Numbered from the stretch's first letter, positions 43,529 through 52,943 are shown. The stretch is 64,000 nucleotides of DNA from Vagococcus penaei (GCF_001998885.1 NZ_CP019609.1:186001-250000), one strand, 5' to 3'. Notes: generated from the sequence alone by a model not told the origin. Numbers and translations are program-made.

Positions 43529-44311
43529 ATTAAGTACTATGATCAGCATTTGCACACGCATCACTCATTTGATTCACAAGAATCGTTTGAACATTATCTT
43601 AATACCTATCAACCAGATTATTTTGTATCTACGGAACATTTGGATTTTGATAATCCATATACTGGCGGAAAGGATAGTATTCCTGATTATTTAGCTTATC
43701 AAAGTGAGATAGCTCAACTCACACAAAACTATTCAACAACTATCCTTAAAGGAATTGAAGTAGGCTATGTTGATACTCATCACGACCGAATAGCCCGATT
43801 CTTAACACCAAAACATTATGATGTGATTCTTTTAAGTGTCCATCAAGATGGTGATATTGATTATATGGATGATTGCGTAAAGAAACTCAATCCACAGGAC
43901 TTAATTATTGATTATTACTCTCGCATGATTAATGCTGTTAAATCAACAGATTTTGCCAATATCTTAACACATTTTGATTATGGTATGCGACGAATCTCAT
44001 TATCAGTTGAAAATTTTAAAGAAATGGCCGAACCATTATTGATTGAATTATTTAATGAAGTCATCAAAAAGCAACTGGCTTTCGAATTGAACGCTAAAAG
44101 CTTTATCAAATATAATAATCGCGCACTGTACGAATACGCTGTCCCTTTGTATCAATCATTAGGCGGCAAGCTATTCACACTAGGATCTGACGCCCATAAG
44201 GCCGAAGATTATCAGCTTGGCTTTGATGAGATGGCACAATTTTTACGTGACTTAGGCGTGACTGAACTAGCAACTTATCAAAACCAACAATTAAAAATGG
44301 TTCCACTATGA
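43529..44311 (+). CDS. PHP-domain phosphoesterase (HisJ/histidinol-phosphatase-like) with an apparent ATT start
   Basis: PHP-superfamily metal-dependent phosphoesterase of about 260 residues. The metal motif HLHTHHS is followed by STEHLDF, GIEVGY and a C-terminal GSDAHK. HisJ-like proteins begin (M)KYYDQHLHT. Here that sequence is encoded from an ATT at 43529, nine bases after AAGGAG, with TAA a few codons upstream and no ATG, GTG or TTG before TTG 43550. Starting at that TTG would remove the first metal-binding His. Either ATT is used as a rare start or the ATG is mutated or miscalled. No his operon is nearby, so the substrate is uncertain. Confidence 0.8.
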   Translation: MKYYDQHLHTHHSFDSQESFEHYLNTYQPDYFVSTEHLDFDNPYTGGKDSIPDYLAYQSEIAQLTQNYSTTILKGIEVGYVDTHHDRIARFLTPKHYDVILLSVHQDGDIDYMDDCVKKLNPQDLIIDYYSRMINAVKSTDFANILTHFDYGMRRISLSVENFKEMAEPLLIELFNEVIKKQLAFELNAKSFIKYNNRALYEYAVPLYQSLGGKLFTLGSDAHKAEDYQLGFDEMAQFLRDLGVTELATYQNQQLKMVPL

Positions 44312-44312
44312 C

Positions 44313-44349
44313 AAAAACACATCAACTGTACTTAGTTGATGTGTTTTTA
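44313..44349. terminator. bidirectional terminator between the PHP gene and pepT
   Basis: Perfect stem AAAAACACATCAACT / AGTTGATGTGTTTTT with a 6-base loop. It ends two convergent genes. Confidence 0.9.
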
Positions 44350-44354
44350 CTTTA

Positions 44355-45587
44355 TTATTTTTGAGTATTTAAACGGGCAATTTCAACAATTAATGATGTT
44401 GCTTTTTCCATACTTTCTACAGCAACAAATTCAAATCGTCCATGCATATTTTCTCCACCAGCAAAAATATTAGGCGTTGGTAAGCCCATAAAGGAAATTT
44501 TAGACCCATCAGTCCCACCACGAACTGGCTCAATAATTGGCTCGATACCTAAATTAAGCATCGCTTCTTTAACCAATTCAATGATTGACATATCTTTTTC
44601 AATTACTTCTCGCATATTATAATATTGATCAGTGATCTCTAAAACTAGACGATCTTGACCAAATTCAGCATTCATTTTTTTCGCAATCTCTACTAATTTT
44701 TGTTTGCGATTTTCAAATGATTCACGGTGATGATCGCGAATGATGTAAGTCATTTCAGCTGCATCAGGTACACCCGTAAAATGATATAAGTGGTAAAATC
44801 CTTGACGTTCATCCGTTTTTTCAGGGACTTCTTCAGAGGGTAATTGATTGTGGAAATCAATACCAACTTGCAATGCATTAATCATCGTATCTTTAGCAGT
44901 ACCAGGATGGACATTTTTCCCTTCAATTTTTAATTCCGCTTGCGCCGCATTAAACGTTTCATACTGCAATTCACCAACTGGACCACCATCCATTGTATAA
45001 GCAAAATCAACTGGAAATTCCGAAACCTCGAATTTATCCGCTCCAACACCGATTTCTTCATCCGGACCAAAGGCAACCATAATTTTCCCATGTTTAATCT
45101 CAGGATGGGCAATCAAATGTTCCATTGCTGTCATAATTTCAGCAATGCCAGATTTATCATCTGACCCAAGCAGCGTCTGTCCATCCGTTGTAATCAACGT
45201 TTGTCCCACATAGTTAGTTAAATTCGGAAACTCAGCTACCGATAATTCATACTTGCCATCTTTTCCTAAAGGGATGGTTGACTGGCCATCATAATTTTCA
45301 ATGATTTGCGGTTGGACGTTTTTTGCGTTGAAATCAGCTGTATCCATGTGCGCAATAAACCCAATACTTCTCACATCATGTTTAACATTGCTTGGTAGAG
45401 TTGCTATCACAAAACCATTTTTTTCATTATAAAAAACATCTGACATACCGATAGTAGTTAATTCTTTTTCCAATTCTTTAGCAAAGGCAACTTGCGTAGG
45501 TGTCGACGGTGTAGTTTGACTGGCTGCATCCGAGCGAGTTTCTGTTTTCACATAACCTAAAAAACGATTGACTAAATTTTTATACAT
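44355..45587 (-). CDS. pepT: peptidase T (tripeptide aminopeptidase)
   Basis: M20 metallopeptidase that removes the N-terminal residue of tripeptides in the cytoplasm. The di-zinc ligands are visible: HMDTADF (His and catalytic Asp), SDDKSGIAE (bridging Asp), PDEEIG (catalytic Glu), the Asp in TMDGGPVGE and the His in ENMHGRFEF. Length 410 is standard. It stands alone, with a terminator downstream. Confidence 0.97.
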   Translation of the reverse strand: MYKNLVNRFLGYVKTETRSDAASQTTPSTPTQVAFAKELEKELTTIGMSDVFYNEKNGFVIATLPSNVKHDVRSIGFIAHMDTADFNAKNVQPQIIENYDGQSTIPLGKDGKYELSVAEFPNLTNYVGQTLITTDGQTLLGSDDKSGIAEIMTAMEHLIAHPEIKHGKIMVAFGPDEEIGVGADKFEVSEFPVDFAYTMDGGPVGELQYETFNAAQAELKIEGKNVHPGTAKDTMINALQVGIDFHNQLPSEEVPEKTDERQGFYHLYHFTGVPDAAEMTYIIRDHHRESFENRKQKLVEIAKKMNAEFGQDRLVLEITDQYYNMREVIEKDMSIIELVKEAMLNLGIEPIIEPVRGGTDGSKISFMGLPTPNIFAGGENMHGRFEFVAVESMEKATSLIVEIARLNTQK

Positions 45588-45618
45588 AATAATTTTCTCC
45601 TATTCTTAATATACTTTA

Positions 45619-46737
45619 TTATTTAAATATAAAAGGATTCGTATTTGTCTGACTGACAATAAAATCAACATCCCAGTTCTCAGTTTTTTTCCATTGATTA
45701 AAAAGCGTTACAAACTGTTCTTTACAAACTTCTTCAATATAATGTCCCGGATCTATAACAGTTAACTTTTCTTCAATCATATCGTGTGCAGTATGATAAT
45801 AGACATCTCCGGTAATATAAACATCTGCTTTTTTAGCTAAAGCATCATGGTAAAATTTTTCTCCACTGCCACCACAAATTGCTACTCGAGAAATCATTTT
45901 AGTCTCACGATCAGTTACAACACGCAAACCAGTTAATCCAAAGACTTCTTTTACTCTTTCGACAAAACTAGTTAACGGAATGGGTTGTGCGAGGTAACCA
46001 ATTCGGCCAAGCCCGTAACGTTTGACTAAATGGTCGACCGTATAAATATCATAAGCCGGCTCTTCATAAGGGTGAACTTTTTTAACTGTCGTAATTACTT
46101 GATTCATAATTGTTTCAGGAAAAATAAACTCAATTTTAGTTTCCAAGACACGCTCTTCAACGTTTAAACTACCAATCGTCGGCTGGGCTTTAAACTTAGG
46201 ACGAAAAGTTCCACTACCTTCATAGCTAAAACTACAATGGTCATAATCAGCTGAATACTCACCTACACCAATTGCAAAGAGAGCATCTTTAAGTACCTCA
46301 ATAGACTCATCTGGTATCATGACCGCTAACTTTTTATAATGAACAACATGTGTCTGACGTAAAAAGTCATCCGCAGTAATATCTAATAATTGACAAAAAT
46401 AATCATTTAATCCACCTTCAATAATATCCATATTCGTATGAGCAGCGTATACTGCAATATTATGTGACAATAAATCGGCATACATCTTTGTTTGGAAATT
46501 ATCTGTGACTAAATTATTAAGCGAGCGAAAAATCGGAGGATGTTTTGCAATAATTAAATCAACCTGTTGCTCAATAGCCTCTTGTACTACTTCAGGTCGA
46601 ACATCTAATGTCATCATGATTTTTTTGACTGGCTTATCTAATGTACCAATTTGCAACCCAACCGGATCACTCTCTTCTGCTAACCATTGGGGGCAAAATT
46701 CTTCAAATTTTCGAATAAAATCTGTACCCTTAATCAT
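45619..46737 (-). CDS. Nif3-like dinuclear metal centre protein (YqfO)
   Basis: Member of the Nif3/DUF34 family (372 residues). Two Nif3 halves with metal ligands (AKHPPIF, AAHTNMDI and the C-terminal ITGDVYYHTAHDMIEE, PGHY) are separated by a PII-like inserted domain (about 130-240), as in Bacillus YqfO. The biochemical role is unsettled; it has been linked to cofactor or GTP cyclohydrolase biology. It overlaps the end of trmK by eight bases, a conserved pair. Confidence 0.93.
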   Translation of the reverse strand: MIKGTDFIRKFEEFCPQWLAEESDPVGLQIGTLDKPVKKIMMTLDVRPEVVQEAIEQQVDLIIAKHPPIFRSLNNLVTDNFQTKMYADLLSHNIAVYAAHTNMDIIEGGLNDYFCQLLDITADDFLRQTHVVHYKKLAVMIPDESIEVLKDALFAIGVGEYSADYDHCSFSYEGSGTFRPKFKAQPTIGSLNVEERVLETKIEFIFPETIMNQVITTVKKVHPYEEPAYDIYTVDHLVKRYGLGRIGYLAQPIPLTSFVERVKEVFGLTGLRVVTDRETKMISRVAICGGSGEKFYHDALAKKADVYITGDVYYHTAHDMIEEKLTVIDPGHYIEEVCKEQFVTLFNQWKKTENWDVDFIVSQTNTNPFIFK

Positions 46738-47437
46738 TCACTAAAACCTCCTCAATTTGCTGAATGTCTTGTTGCAATTTCTTTAATTTCTCATCTTGAT
46801 TTTTAGTTGCTTGCTTTAATTGATCAATCACACGATACTTTTCTCGAACTTCTTGTTGCCATTTTTTAGCAAAAATCGGGTTTTTTCGAGTTAAGAGAAC
46901 GGGACCAAATAATAATTCATTTGGTGTTAATTCAGTCATTTCTGTTGCTTTTTCTGCCACAATAATTTCGTAAAATTTATGATTTTCTTCAATCAATTCT
47001 TCATCAACAATTTGATAATTATGACTTACTAACCACTGACGTAGAATTTTTTCACCAACATTGGGCTGTAAAATAAGCCGTTCCTTACCTGTAAGAACAC
47101 CATGTTGTATGCCACGATCTAAAATATCTCGAATCAATGTCCCACCCATTCCACAAATCGTAATCGCTGTGACTTGATCAGTTGGTTTAATAACTGCTAA
47201 ACCATCACCTAGACGAACTGAAATTTTATCTATTAGGTTTAACGACTCAACTAAATGCTTTGCCGATTCGTATGGACCTTCAACGACTTCACCCGCTATG
47301 GCACCACTAATTTGATTTTTCAACATAAGATAAGCTGGTAAGTACGCATGGTCAGAACCAATATCCGCAATAAAATCTCCTTGTTGTATGTGTGTCGCTA
47401 CCGCTTCTAGACGGTCTGATAACTGTTGATAGTCCAT
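46730..47437 (-). CDS. trmK: tRNA (adenine-22-N1)-methyltransferase
   Basis: SAM-dependent enzyme that methylates A22 of bacterial tRNAs. The Rossmann fold shows the SAM motif IADIGSDHAYLPAYL near residue 23 and TICGMGGTLIRDIL near 90. The C-terminal 50 residues are Lys/Gln-rich and probably coiled coil (KQATKNQDEKLKKLQQD). Length 235 is normal. It is upstream of and overlaps the Nif3-like gene. Confidence 0.94.
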   Translation of the reverse strand: MDYQQLSDRLEAVATHIQQGDFIADIGSDHAYLPAYLMLKNQISGAIAGEVVEGPYESAKHLVESLNLIDKISVRLGDGLAVIKPTDQVTAITICGMGGTLIRDILDRGIQHGVLTGKERLILQPNVGEKILRQWLVSHNYQIVDEELIEENHKFYEIIVAEKATEMTELTPNELLFGPVLLTRKNPIFAKKWQQEVREKYRVIDQLKQATKNQDEKLKKLQQDIQQIEEVLVND

Positions 47438-47544
47438 ATAATTATTCTCGTTCCTTTCAAATTCATATATAATAACAGTATAGCATCTTTATCTTTCGAA
47501 TCTATCCTATTGTTAGTGATTGGTATTAATTTTATCAAAATAAA

Positions 47545-47590
47545 TAAAAAAAACAATAAGTTTGAAAAAATAATCAAACTTATTGTTTTG
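47545..47590 (-). terminator. intrinsic terminator after ribU
   Basis: Stem AAACAATAAGTTTGA / TCAAACTTATTGTTT followed on the minus strand by a long T run. It separates ribU from trmK. Confidence 0.85.
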
Positions 47591-47611
47591 AATGTTTACC
47601 CTATAATTCAT

Positions 47612-48187
47612 TTACTTTGCAATTTTTTGAACTCTTCGTTCTAGTACTGGTAAAACTTTTTTATAAACAACAGCAAAGACACTTCCTACTAAAACACCTT
47701 TAATTAAATTAAATGGAATAACTCCATACAAAACCATGGTTGAAATCGGCATGCCAAAATCCATTCTTAATAAATTTAGATAAAGCGGTGTAATAACAAA
47801 GTAGTTAGCAATCCCCATAAAAATAGTTAGAATAACCGTTGAAATAGTCAAGCTTTGAACTAAACTTTTAGTTGATTTATTTTTACTAATACCAAAATAA
47901 ATAGGTAACATAAAAATAACAGATGCAACAAAGCCTGTCGTATCCCCAATTAAATTAGGTAAATTACCGCCAGTTGTTATAAAATGTAATGATGATCGAA
48001 TAAATGCCGTCACAACACCACCAAATGGCCCATACAAAAACGCCCCAATCAAGACAGGAATATCACTGAAATCCACTTTCAACCAACCAAAAACTGGTAG
48101 GATAGGAAAATCGAACATCAATAATATAAAAGCCATCGCTGATAATAGTGACAAGACAACCATCTTTTCTGTTTTACCTTTTCTCAT
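47612..48187 (-). CDS. ribU: riboflavin ECF transporter substrate-binding subunit RibU
   Basis: S component of an energy-coupling factor transporter that imports riboflavin, using the shared EcfAA'T module (not in this window). It is a membrane protein of 191 residues with six helices. Conserved features include the N-terminal LLSAMAFILL helix, VDFSDIPVLIGAFLYGP and the GDTTGFVAS segment. The FMN riboswitch in its leader strongly supports riboflavin as substrate. AGGAGGA precedes ATG 48187. Confidence 0.96.
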   Translation of the reverse strand: MRKGKTEKMVVLSLLSAMAFILLMFDFPILPVFGWLKVDFSDIPVLIGAFLYGPFGGVVTAFIRSSLHFITTGGNLPNLIGDTTGFVASVIFMLPIYFGISKNKSTKSLVQSLTISTVILTIFMGIANYFVITPLYLNLLRMDFGMPISTMVLYGVIPFNLIKGVLVGSVFAVVYKKVLPVLERRVQKIAK

Positions 48188-48241
48188 GAAAAAAATCCTC
48201 CTATTAGGATCACCTTCCGAGACTACTTGAGAACGAAAATA

Positions 48242-48290
48242 AAAAACGCCAATCCTTTGTCACTTCAGAGCATGACAAAAAACAGCGCTT
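48242..48290 (-). terminator. riboswitch-controlled terminator of ribU
   Basis: Imperfect stem CGCTGTTTTTTGTCA / TGACAAAGGATTGGCG followed by TTTTTTATTTT on the minus strand, between the FMN aptamer and the ribU ribosome site. FMN binding should favour this hairpin and stop transcription. Confidence 0.75.
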
Positions 48291-48318
48291 CATTCAAGAT
48301 ATTCTCAAATAAGCTCTA

Positions 48319-48442
48319 TCTTCTTTACTCCAGACTCTAACTGTCGGTTTTGGAATTTCACCAAATCGGCTACCTGATTGCTCAAGCAGTTCGTGGACTT
48401 TAACCACCGGTCGGGAATTACACCCTGCCCGTGAAGACGACC
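48319..48442 (-). promoter_or_regulatory. FMN riboswitch (RFN element)
   Basis: On the minus strand the leader contains the RFN signature GGGCAGGGTGTAATTCCCG, ACCGGTGGT, AGTCCACGAAC, and GGTGAAATTCCAAAACC with GACAGTTAGAGTCTGG. The 5' TCTTC and 3' GAAGA close P1. Located directly upstream of ribU. Confidence 0.96.
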
Positions 48443-48464
48443 TTTTTTATTTTTTTATAACTTC

Positions 48465-48492
48465 ATTATACATGAAGAAAAAAACAAAGCAA
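48465..48492 (-). promoter_or_regulatory. promoter of the FMN riboswitch-ribU transcript
   Basis: TTGCTT (48487-48492) and TATAAT (48465-48470) with a 16-base spacer on the minus strand, 23 bases before the aptamer. Confidence 0.65.
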
Positions 48493-48519
48493 GAAAAAAA
48501 TACTAATCTTTTTTAGCTG

Positions 48520-49224
48520 CTACATATAGTTGACTGACTTCTTTTTTGTTAACTCCCGATAATCACCAGAAGTTAGACCATGAAGTGTTAATTCACCAAC
48601 TTTTTCACGTTTTAACTTCATTACAGGATAACCCAAAGCTTCAAACATTTTCTTAACTTGGTGGTTACGACCTTCGCGAATCACTAACTCAACAATTGAT
48701 GTACCTTTTTTACGATCAGTTGATAAAATTTTATATGAGGCTGGCGCTGTCTTTCGTTTATCAATGACAATACCCGTTTGTAAAGGTTTTAACTCTTTAT
48801 TATGTGGTGTACCTTCAATTTTTGCGACATAAGTCTTTGTCATTTCATGTTTGGGATGCATAAATAAATTAGCAAATTCACCATCATTCGTCATAAGAAG
48901 AGCACCTGATGTATCATAATCTAAACGACCGACTGGAAAAATTCGTTCCGCTACGTGAGGAAAGAAATCTGTCACAACTTTACGACCTTTATCATCAGAT
49001 ACAGCTGAAATCACGCCTCTTGGTTTATAAAGTAAAAAATACACTGGCTCTTCTTGATAAACAGGTACTCCATCGACTTCAATTCGATCATTTTTGCTGA
49101 CCTTTACACCCTGTTCTTTAATAACTTTCCCATTAACAGAAATACGACCTTGAGCAATTAAGTCTTCTGACTTTCGTCGTGATGCGACACCACAATTTGC
49201 TAATACTTTTTGTAAACGTTCCAC
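48520..49224 (-). CDS. rluB: pseudouridine synthase RluB, C-terminus probably frameshifted
   Basis: Makes pseudouridine in helix 89 region of 23S rRNA. An S4 RNA-binding domain (about 1-60) is followed by the catalytic domain with GRLDYDTSGALLMTND carrying the catalytic Asp, and GRNHQVKKMFEA. The annotated frame ends LTKKKSVNYM. One extra A in the A6 run at 48542-48547 would instead give LTKKEVSQLYVAAKKD and a stop at 48503, which is the usual RluB ending (240 residues). So the last ten or so residues are probably wrong. The gene overlaps the scpB stop by one base. Confidence 0.93.
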   Translation of the reverse strand: MERLQKVLANCGVASRRKSEDLIAQGRISVNGKVIKEQGVKVSKNDRIEVDGVPVYQEEPVYFLLYKPRGVISAVSDDKGRKVVTDFFPHVAERIFPVGRLDYDTSGALLMTNDGEFANLFMHPKHEMTKTYVAKIEGTPHNKELKPLQTGIVIDKRKTAPASYKILSTDRKKGTSIVELVIREGRNHQVKKMFEALGYPVMKLKREKVGELTLHGLTSGDYRELTKKKSVNYM

Positions 49225-49844
49225 TATAACTCCTCCTCAATTTGACTACCTTCGTAATCACTGTCTAATTCATCAAATTTTTCTTTAAAACGATCAAAAA
49301 ACAAATCCGTTGATTCAATAACAGATGCTTCTTCTTCTAGTTCTTGAATCGATGGTAAATCTTCTAACGATTTTAAACCAAAATAATCCATAAAATAATC
49401 AGTCACTCCATATAGTATAGGGCGACCTGGTCCTTCAACTCGACCTTTTTCTTCAATTAATTGGCGACTTGCTAAACGTTGCAATGGACCTGAAGATTTA
49501 ACCCCCCTAATCTGATCGATTTCAGCACGCGTAATCGGTTGATTGTAAGCGATAATTGCCAAACATTCAATTGCAGCTTGTGAAATCGACTGTTTTATAG
49601 AAGATTGAGCATATTCTTTCAACAGGTCAGCATGCACGGCCTTAGTCACTAAAATAAATCGGTGATTGACCTCCATAATCTTCAAAGCACTCATATCATT
49701 TTTCTCATAATCTGTTTTAAGTTCTGTTATCAATTGAAAACATGTTTCTGTTTTTTCGTTTAAAAAATATGCTAATTCATTTAGCGTTAAGCCTTCATTG
49801 CCAGAAACAAATAATAATGCTTCAAGTTGTGTTCTTTTATTCAT
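49224..49844 (-). CDS. scpB: segregation and condensation protein B
   Basis: Kleisin-associated winged-helix protein of the SMC-ScpA-ScpB condensin. It contains two winged-helix domains, with the conserved ALLFVSGNEGLTLNELA start and IIAYNQPITRAEIDQIRGV near 95-115. The acidic C-terminus is typical, as is the length of 206. It starts nine bases after scpA and overlaps rluB by one base. Confidence 0.96.
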   Translation of the reverse strand: MNKRTQLEALLFVSGNEGLTLNELAYFLNEKTETCFQLITELKTDYEKNDMSALKIMEVNHRFILVTKAVHADLLKEYAQSSIKQSISQAAIECLAIIAYNQPITRAEIDQIRGVKSSGPLQRLASRQLIEEKGRVEGPGRPILYGVTDYFMDYFGLKSLEDLPSIQELEEEASVIESTDLFFDRFKEKFDELDSDYEGSQIEEEL

Positions 49845-49853
49845 ATGTCGCCT

Positions 49854-50615
49854 CTACTTATTAAAATTTCGATATAACATGATTGGTTGATGACTAGCCG
49901 TTTGTTTAGCGACTACCATACCAGCTTTCATTAATTCTAAAATCGCCATAAATGTCGTCACAATCTCAGATCGGTTGGCCACGGTAAATAGTTCAGAAAA
50001 AACTAATGCCTCTTGTACATCTAGCCGTGTCAGCCTCTCGCTAATATTAGCAAGTTTTTCTTCAATTGTATACGAGTCCGCTGTAATACTGACGTCGTCA
50101 TAATATTCAACCTCTTTTTTTCGTTGAATAACCTCATGAACAGCTAAAAACAAATCAATCATTGTAATTTCATTTTCTTCTAATGGTACAAAATCTGCTT
50201 TGACATGCTCTAAATTCGCCGGTTCTCTTGTGAAAAACTGTTCTCGGACACTCTCTTTTTCACGTAAAACGGTAGCAGCATATTTATACTTTCGATACTC
50301 TAAAAGCTGTGTAACTAACTGCTCTCTCGGATCGACTTCTTCACAATAATCACTATCAGTAGCAATTGATTCTGCAACTTGTGGGATTAATAGCTTACTT
50401 TTGATTGACATCAATGTTGCTGCCATTACAATATAATCACCAGCTATTTCCAAATCCAAGACTTTCATGGAATGAATATAAGCCATGTACTGATCGGTAA
50501 TTTGAGCAATTGGAATATCATAAATATCAATTTCTAAGGTCTTAATTAAATGTAGCAACAAGTCAAGCGGTCCCTCAAAAACATCTAATTTAACTTTTAA
50601 TTCTTCCATAACCAT
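49854..50615 (-). CDS. scpA: segregation and condensation protein A
   Basis: Kleisin subunit that bridges the heads of SMC. The conserved N-terminus KLDVFEGPLDLLLHLI and the C-terminal winged-helix region around VALVFSEL-like TRLDVQEALVFSEL are seen. Length 253 is normal. ATG 50615 has AGGA seven bases upstream; a second ATG two codons later is also possible. It follows xerD by 22 bases. Confidence 0.96.
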   Translation of the reverse strand: MVMEELKVKLDVFEGPLDLLLHLIKTLEIDIYDIPIAQITDQYMAYIHSMKVLDLEIAGDYIVMAATLMSIKSKLLIPQVAESIATDSDYCEEVDPREQLVTQLLEYRKYKYAATVLREKESVREQFFTREPANLEHVKADFVPLEENEITMIDLFLAVHEVIQRKKEVEYYDDVSITADSYTIEEKLANISERLTRLDVQEALVFSELFTVANRSEIVTTFMAILELMKAGMVVAKQTASHQPIMLYRNFNK

Positions 50616-50637
50616 TCAAACATCCTATTCATTTAAA

Positions 50638-51531
50638 CTATGCACGCGGGAAATACTGTTTATAAACATCAGCCATACGCTGCTTACTAATATGCGTATA
50701 AATTTGGGTTGTCGAAATATCCGCATGCCCGAGCAACTCTTGAACAACCCGTAAATCAGCTCCGTTCTCAAGTAAATGAGTTGCAAAACTATGGCGCAGA
50801 GTGTGTGGTGTAACAGTTTTCGTAATTCCAGCCGTTAGAACATATTCTTTCAGATTTTTCCAGATTCCTTGACGTGAAAATCCAGTTCCTTGATAATTCA
50901 AAAAAAGAAACGTCGGTGAGTCTCGTCGATTGTGAGCTAACAAACTAGGACGTGACTCACTTAGATATCGATTAATCCAATTAATTGCAACGTCGCCCAA
51001 AGGAACAATTCGCTCTTTATCTCCTTTACCTATTGTGCGAAGTAGTCCCAAAGACAAATGCAGATCATCTAATTTCAGCGTAATTAATTCAGTCACCCTT
51101 AGCCCTGTCGCATACATCACCTCTAAAATCGCTCGGTCGCGGATTCCTAAAACTGTTGATGTATCAGGCGATTCAATGATCCGTTCAACCTCAGCAACTG
51201 ATAACGTTTGGGGTAATGTTTGCTTTTTTTTTGGTGTATCAATATGCTGCATAGGATCAATATCTGTAAACCGTTCTTGTCTTAAAAACTGATGAAACTT
51301 ACGCAAGCTAGAGACCATCCTGATAATTGTAGCGGACGACTTACCATCTGTTCTTAATTTTTCTAAAAAATCAAGAATAATAAAACGATCTAACTGGTCC
51401 CAATTAAGCTGATTAGTCTCTTTTAAATAAGTCAAATATTGCTCTAAGTCTCGTCGATAACTTGAAATAGTATTTTCAGACAGACCACGCTCAATTTTTA
51501 AATAATGAATATATTCTTCAAGCTCATTCAT
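50638..51531 (-). CDS. xerD: tyrosine recombinase XerD
   Basis: Partner of XerC at dif. The 297 residues show the core-binding domain, then the catalytic residues in ATGLRVTELI, TPHTLRHSFATHLL, LGHADISTTQIYTHI. The context beside scpAB and fur is the usual place for XerD in Firmicutes. Having both XerC and XerD fits Enterococcaceae, unlike streptococci, which use XerS. Confidence 0.95.
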   Translation of the reverse strand: MNELEEYIHYLKIERGLSENTISSYRRDLEQYLTYLKETNQLNWDQLDRFIILDFLEKLRTDGKSSATIIRMVSSLRKFHQFLRQERFTDIDPMQHIDTPKKKQTLPQTLSVAEVERIIESPDTSTVLGIRDRAILEVMYATGLRVTELITLKLDDLHLSLGLLRTIGKGDKERIVPLGDVAINWINRYLSESRPSLLAHNRRDSPTFLFLNYQGTGFSRQGIWKNLKEYVLTAGITKTVTPHTLRHSFATHLLENGADLRVVQELLGHADISTTQIYTHISKQRMADVYKQYFPRA

Positions 51532-51687
51532 TGCTATCCCTCACTTATCGTTCTTCATTGTAACAGGTTATAGTTGCAAATACTATTATTATGTTAACTA
51601 TTTTTGATTATTTTCTATTTACTGATAGACTTTTTTTACGTATCCATATACAATAAAGCTATTGCTAAAAAAATAGGGGGGAACTAG

Positions 51688-52449
51688 GTGTTTCCAAAGA
51701 AGAGTGACTTTAAAAACTTGGAGCTCTTTCCGATTATTGGAGTTAATGCGGATAATTATCTTAATGAAATTGAAGACATCTATCAAGAAAAAATCAAATT
51801 TTTCAAGATGTCACTTCTTCTAATTTTTCCAATTATTATCGTTTTAACTTTTTTCTTCTACAATCATTTTAAATTATCATTATTGATGACTGGCTTCTAC
51901 TTGGTATTGCTATTATTAACTAGTTTTTTCATGATTTCTATTCCTATTTACAGATATTTAACTGCTGATTTAAGATTTCAGGAAAATAACCTTAAAGAAA
52001 CGATTGATACTCATTTAACAGAATTAGCTAATCAAGAGTATTTCACAAAAAATGCTCGTGCAAAGCGCTTGTTAAATCAAGAATTCCAACTCATTAAATT
52101 GCAACCTGTTAAAAAAACTGATATTAACATGATTAAGTGGAACGAAAAAATTTCTAGTAAAACGATGAGCTTCTACCATATTGAAAAAACAACTGATTTA
52201 ATTAAAGAAACACACTGTTTTTATCAAAATCGTCCGTTAAAACCAATTGTTTTAGTGACTATAGCGATTCAAGATAAACAACATAAATTTAGAACATGGA
52301 CAACTCTGCCAATTGAGTTTGAATTGGTTGACGGTCTTGTGAGTGAACAAATCACTTTTTTAGAGAAAGATGACTATATTGTGAACCCTAAGATATTAAT
52401 TGATCGCTATCACTTTAGAGAACTTTATGATAATCGCTTAAAAAAATAA
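51688..52449 (+). CDS. unknown two-helix membrane protein
   Basis: I do not recognise this gene. It encodes 253 residues from GTG 51688, preceded by AGGGGGG. An N-terminal segment of about 37 residues leads to two close membrane helices (about 38-58 and 65-88), then a basic, Lys-rich part of about 165 residues without Cys clusters or catalytic motifs. Topology suggests the long part is cytoplasmic. The general layout resembles DUF3137-type proteins, but I see no diagnostic motif. It stands alone on the plus strand between divergent xerD and convergent fur. Confidence 0.8.
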   Translation: MFPKKSDFKNLELFPIIGVNADNYLNEIEDIYQEKIKFFKMSLLLIFPIIIVLTFFFYNHFKLSLLMTGFYLVLLLLTSFFMISIPIYRYLTADLRFQENNLKETIDTHLTELANQEYFTKNARAKRLLNQEFQLIKLQPVKKTDINMIKWNEKISSKTMSFYHIEKTTDLIKETHCFYQNRPLKPIVLVTIAIQDKQHKFRTWTTLPIEFELVDGLVSEQITFLEKDDYIVNPKILIDRYHFRELYDNRLKK

Positions 52450-52488
52450 AGGCTTGCGAATGACTTCATTCGGCAAGCCTTTATTTAA
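52445..52488. terminator. bidirectional terminator between the unknown gene and fur
   Basis: Stem AAATAAAGGCTTGC / GCAAGCCTTTATTT (with a smaller GAATGA/TCATTC inner stem) between convergent genes. Confidence 0.9.
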
Positions 52489-52943
52489 TTTTTACTTACT
52501 TGACAATGATAACAAATTCCATGAAACGTTAAACGATGATCTGTAACCTTAAATCGGTAATCACGCTCCACAATTTTTTCAACATCATCCAATAAATCCT
52601 CTTCAATTTCTTCAATTGCACCACATTCGACACATAATAGATGATGATGAAAATGTTTGGCACCATCTTTTCGCATATCATACCGTGATAATCCGTCATC
52701 AAAATTTACTTTATTCAAAATATTTAAATCAGTCAACATTTCTAATGTCCGATAAACTGTCGCTAACCCAATATCAGGCGTTTTTAATTTAACTAACATA
52801 TAGATTTCTTCAGCAGACAAATGGTCTTTTTCATTTTCTAACAAAACCAGCACAGTCGCTTCACGTTGAGGCGTTAACTTATAATTTGCTTCATGTAGTT
52901 TTTTTTTGACTTTATTTAAAGCAGTTAATGTTTGCTCCACCAC
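52485..52943 (-). CDS. fur: ferric uptake regulator Fur
   Basis: Iron-responsive repressor of 152 residues. The winged helix includes YKLTPQREATV and IGLATVYRTLE. The metal domain has HFHHHLLCVECG, the EEIEEDLLDDVE region, DHRLTFHGICYHC. It matches Bacillus Fur closely and differs from the Zur at 32251-32682. It follows cvfB in the usual order near xerD-scpAB. Target genes are not visible nearby. Confidence 0.94.
   Translation of the reverse strand: MVEQTLTALNKVKKKLHEANYKLTPQREATVLVLLENEKDHLSAEEIYMLVKLKTPDIGLATVYRTLEMLTDLNILNKVNFDDGLSRYDMRKDGAKHFHHHLLCVECGAIEEIEEDLLDDVEKIVERDYRFKVTDHRLTFHGICYHCQVSKN

Noticed and set aside
43550-43552. TTG start for the PHP gene
   Set aside because: It would delete the first His of the HxHxH metal motif and the conserved YYDQ segment, and the ribosome site spacing would be too long.
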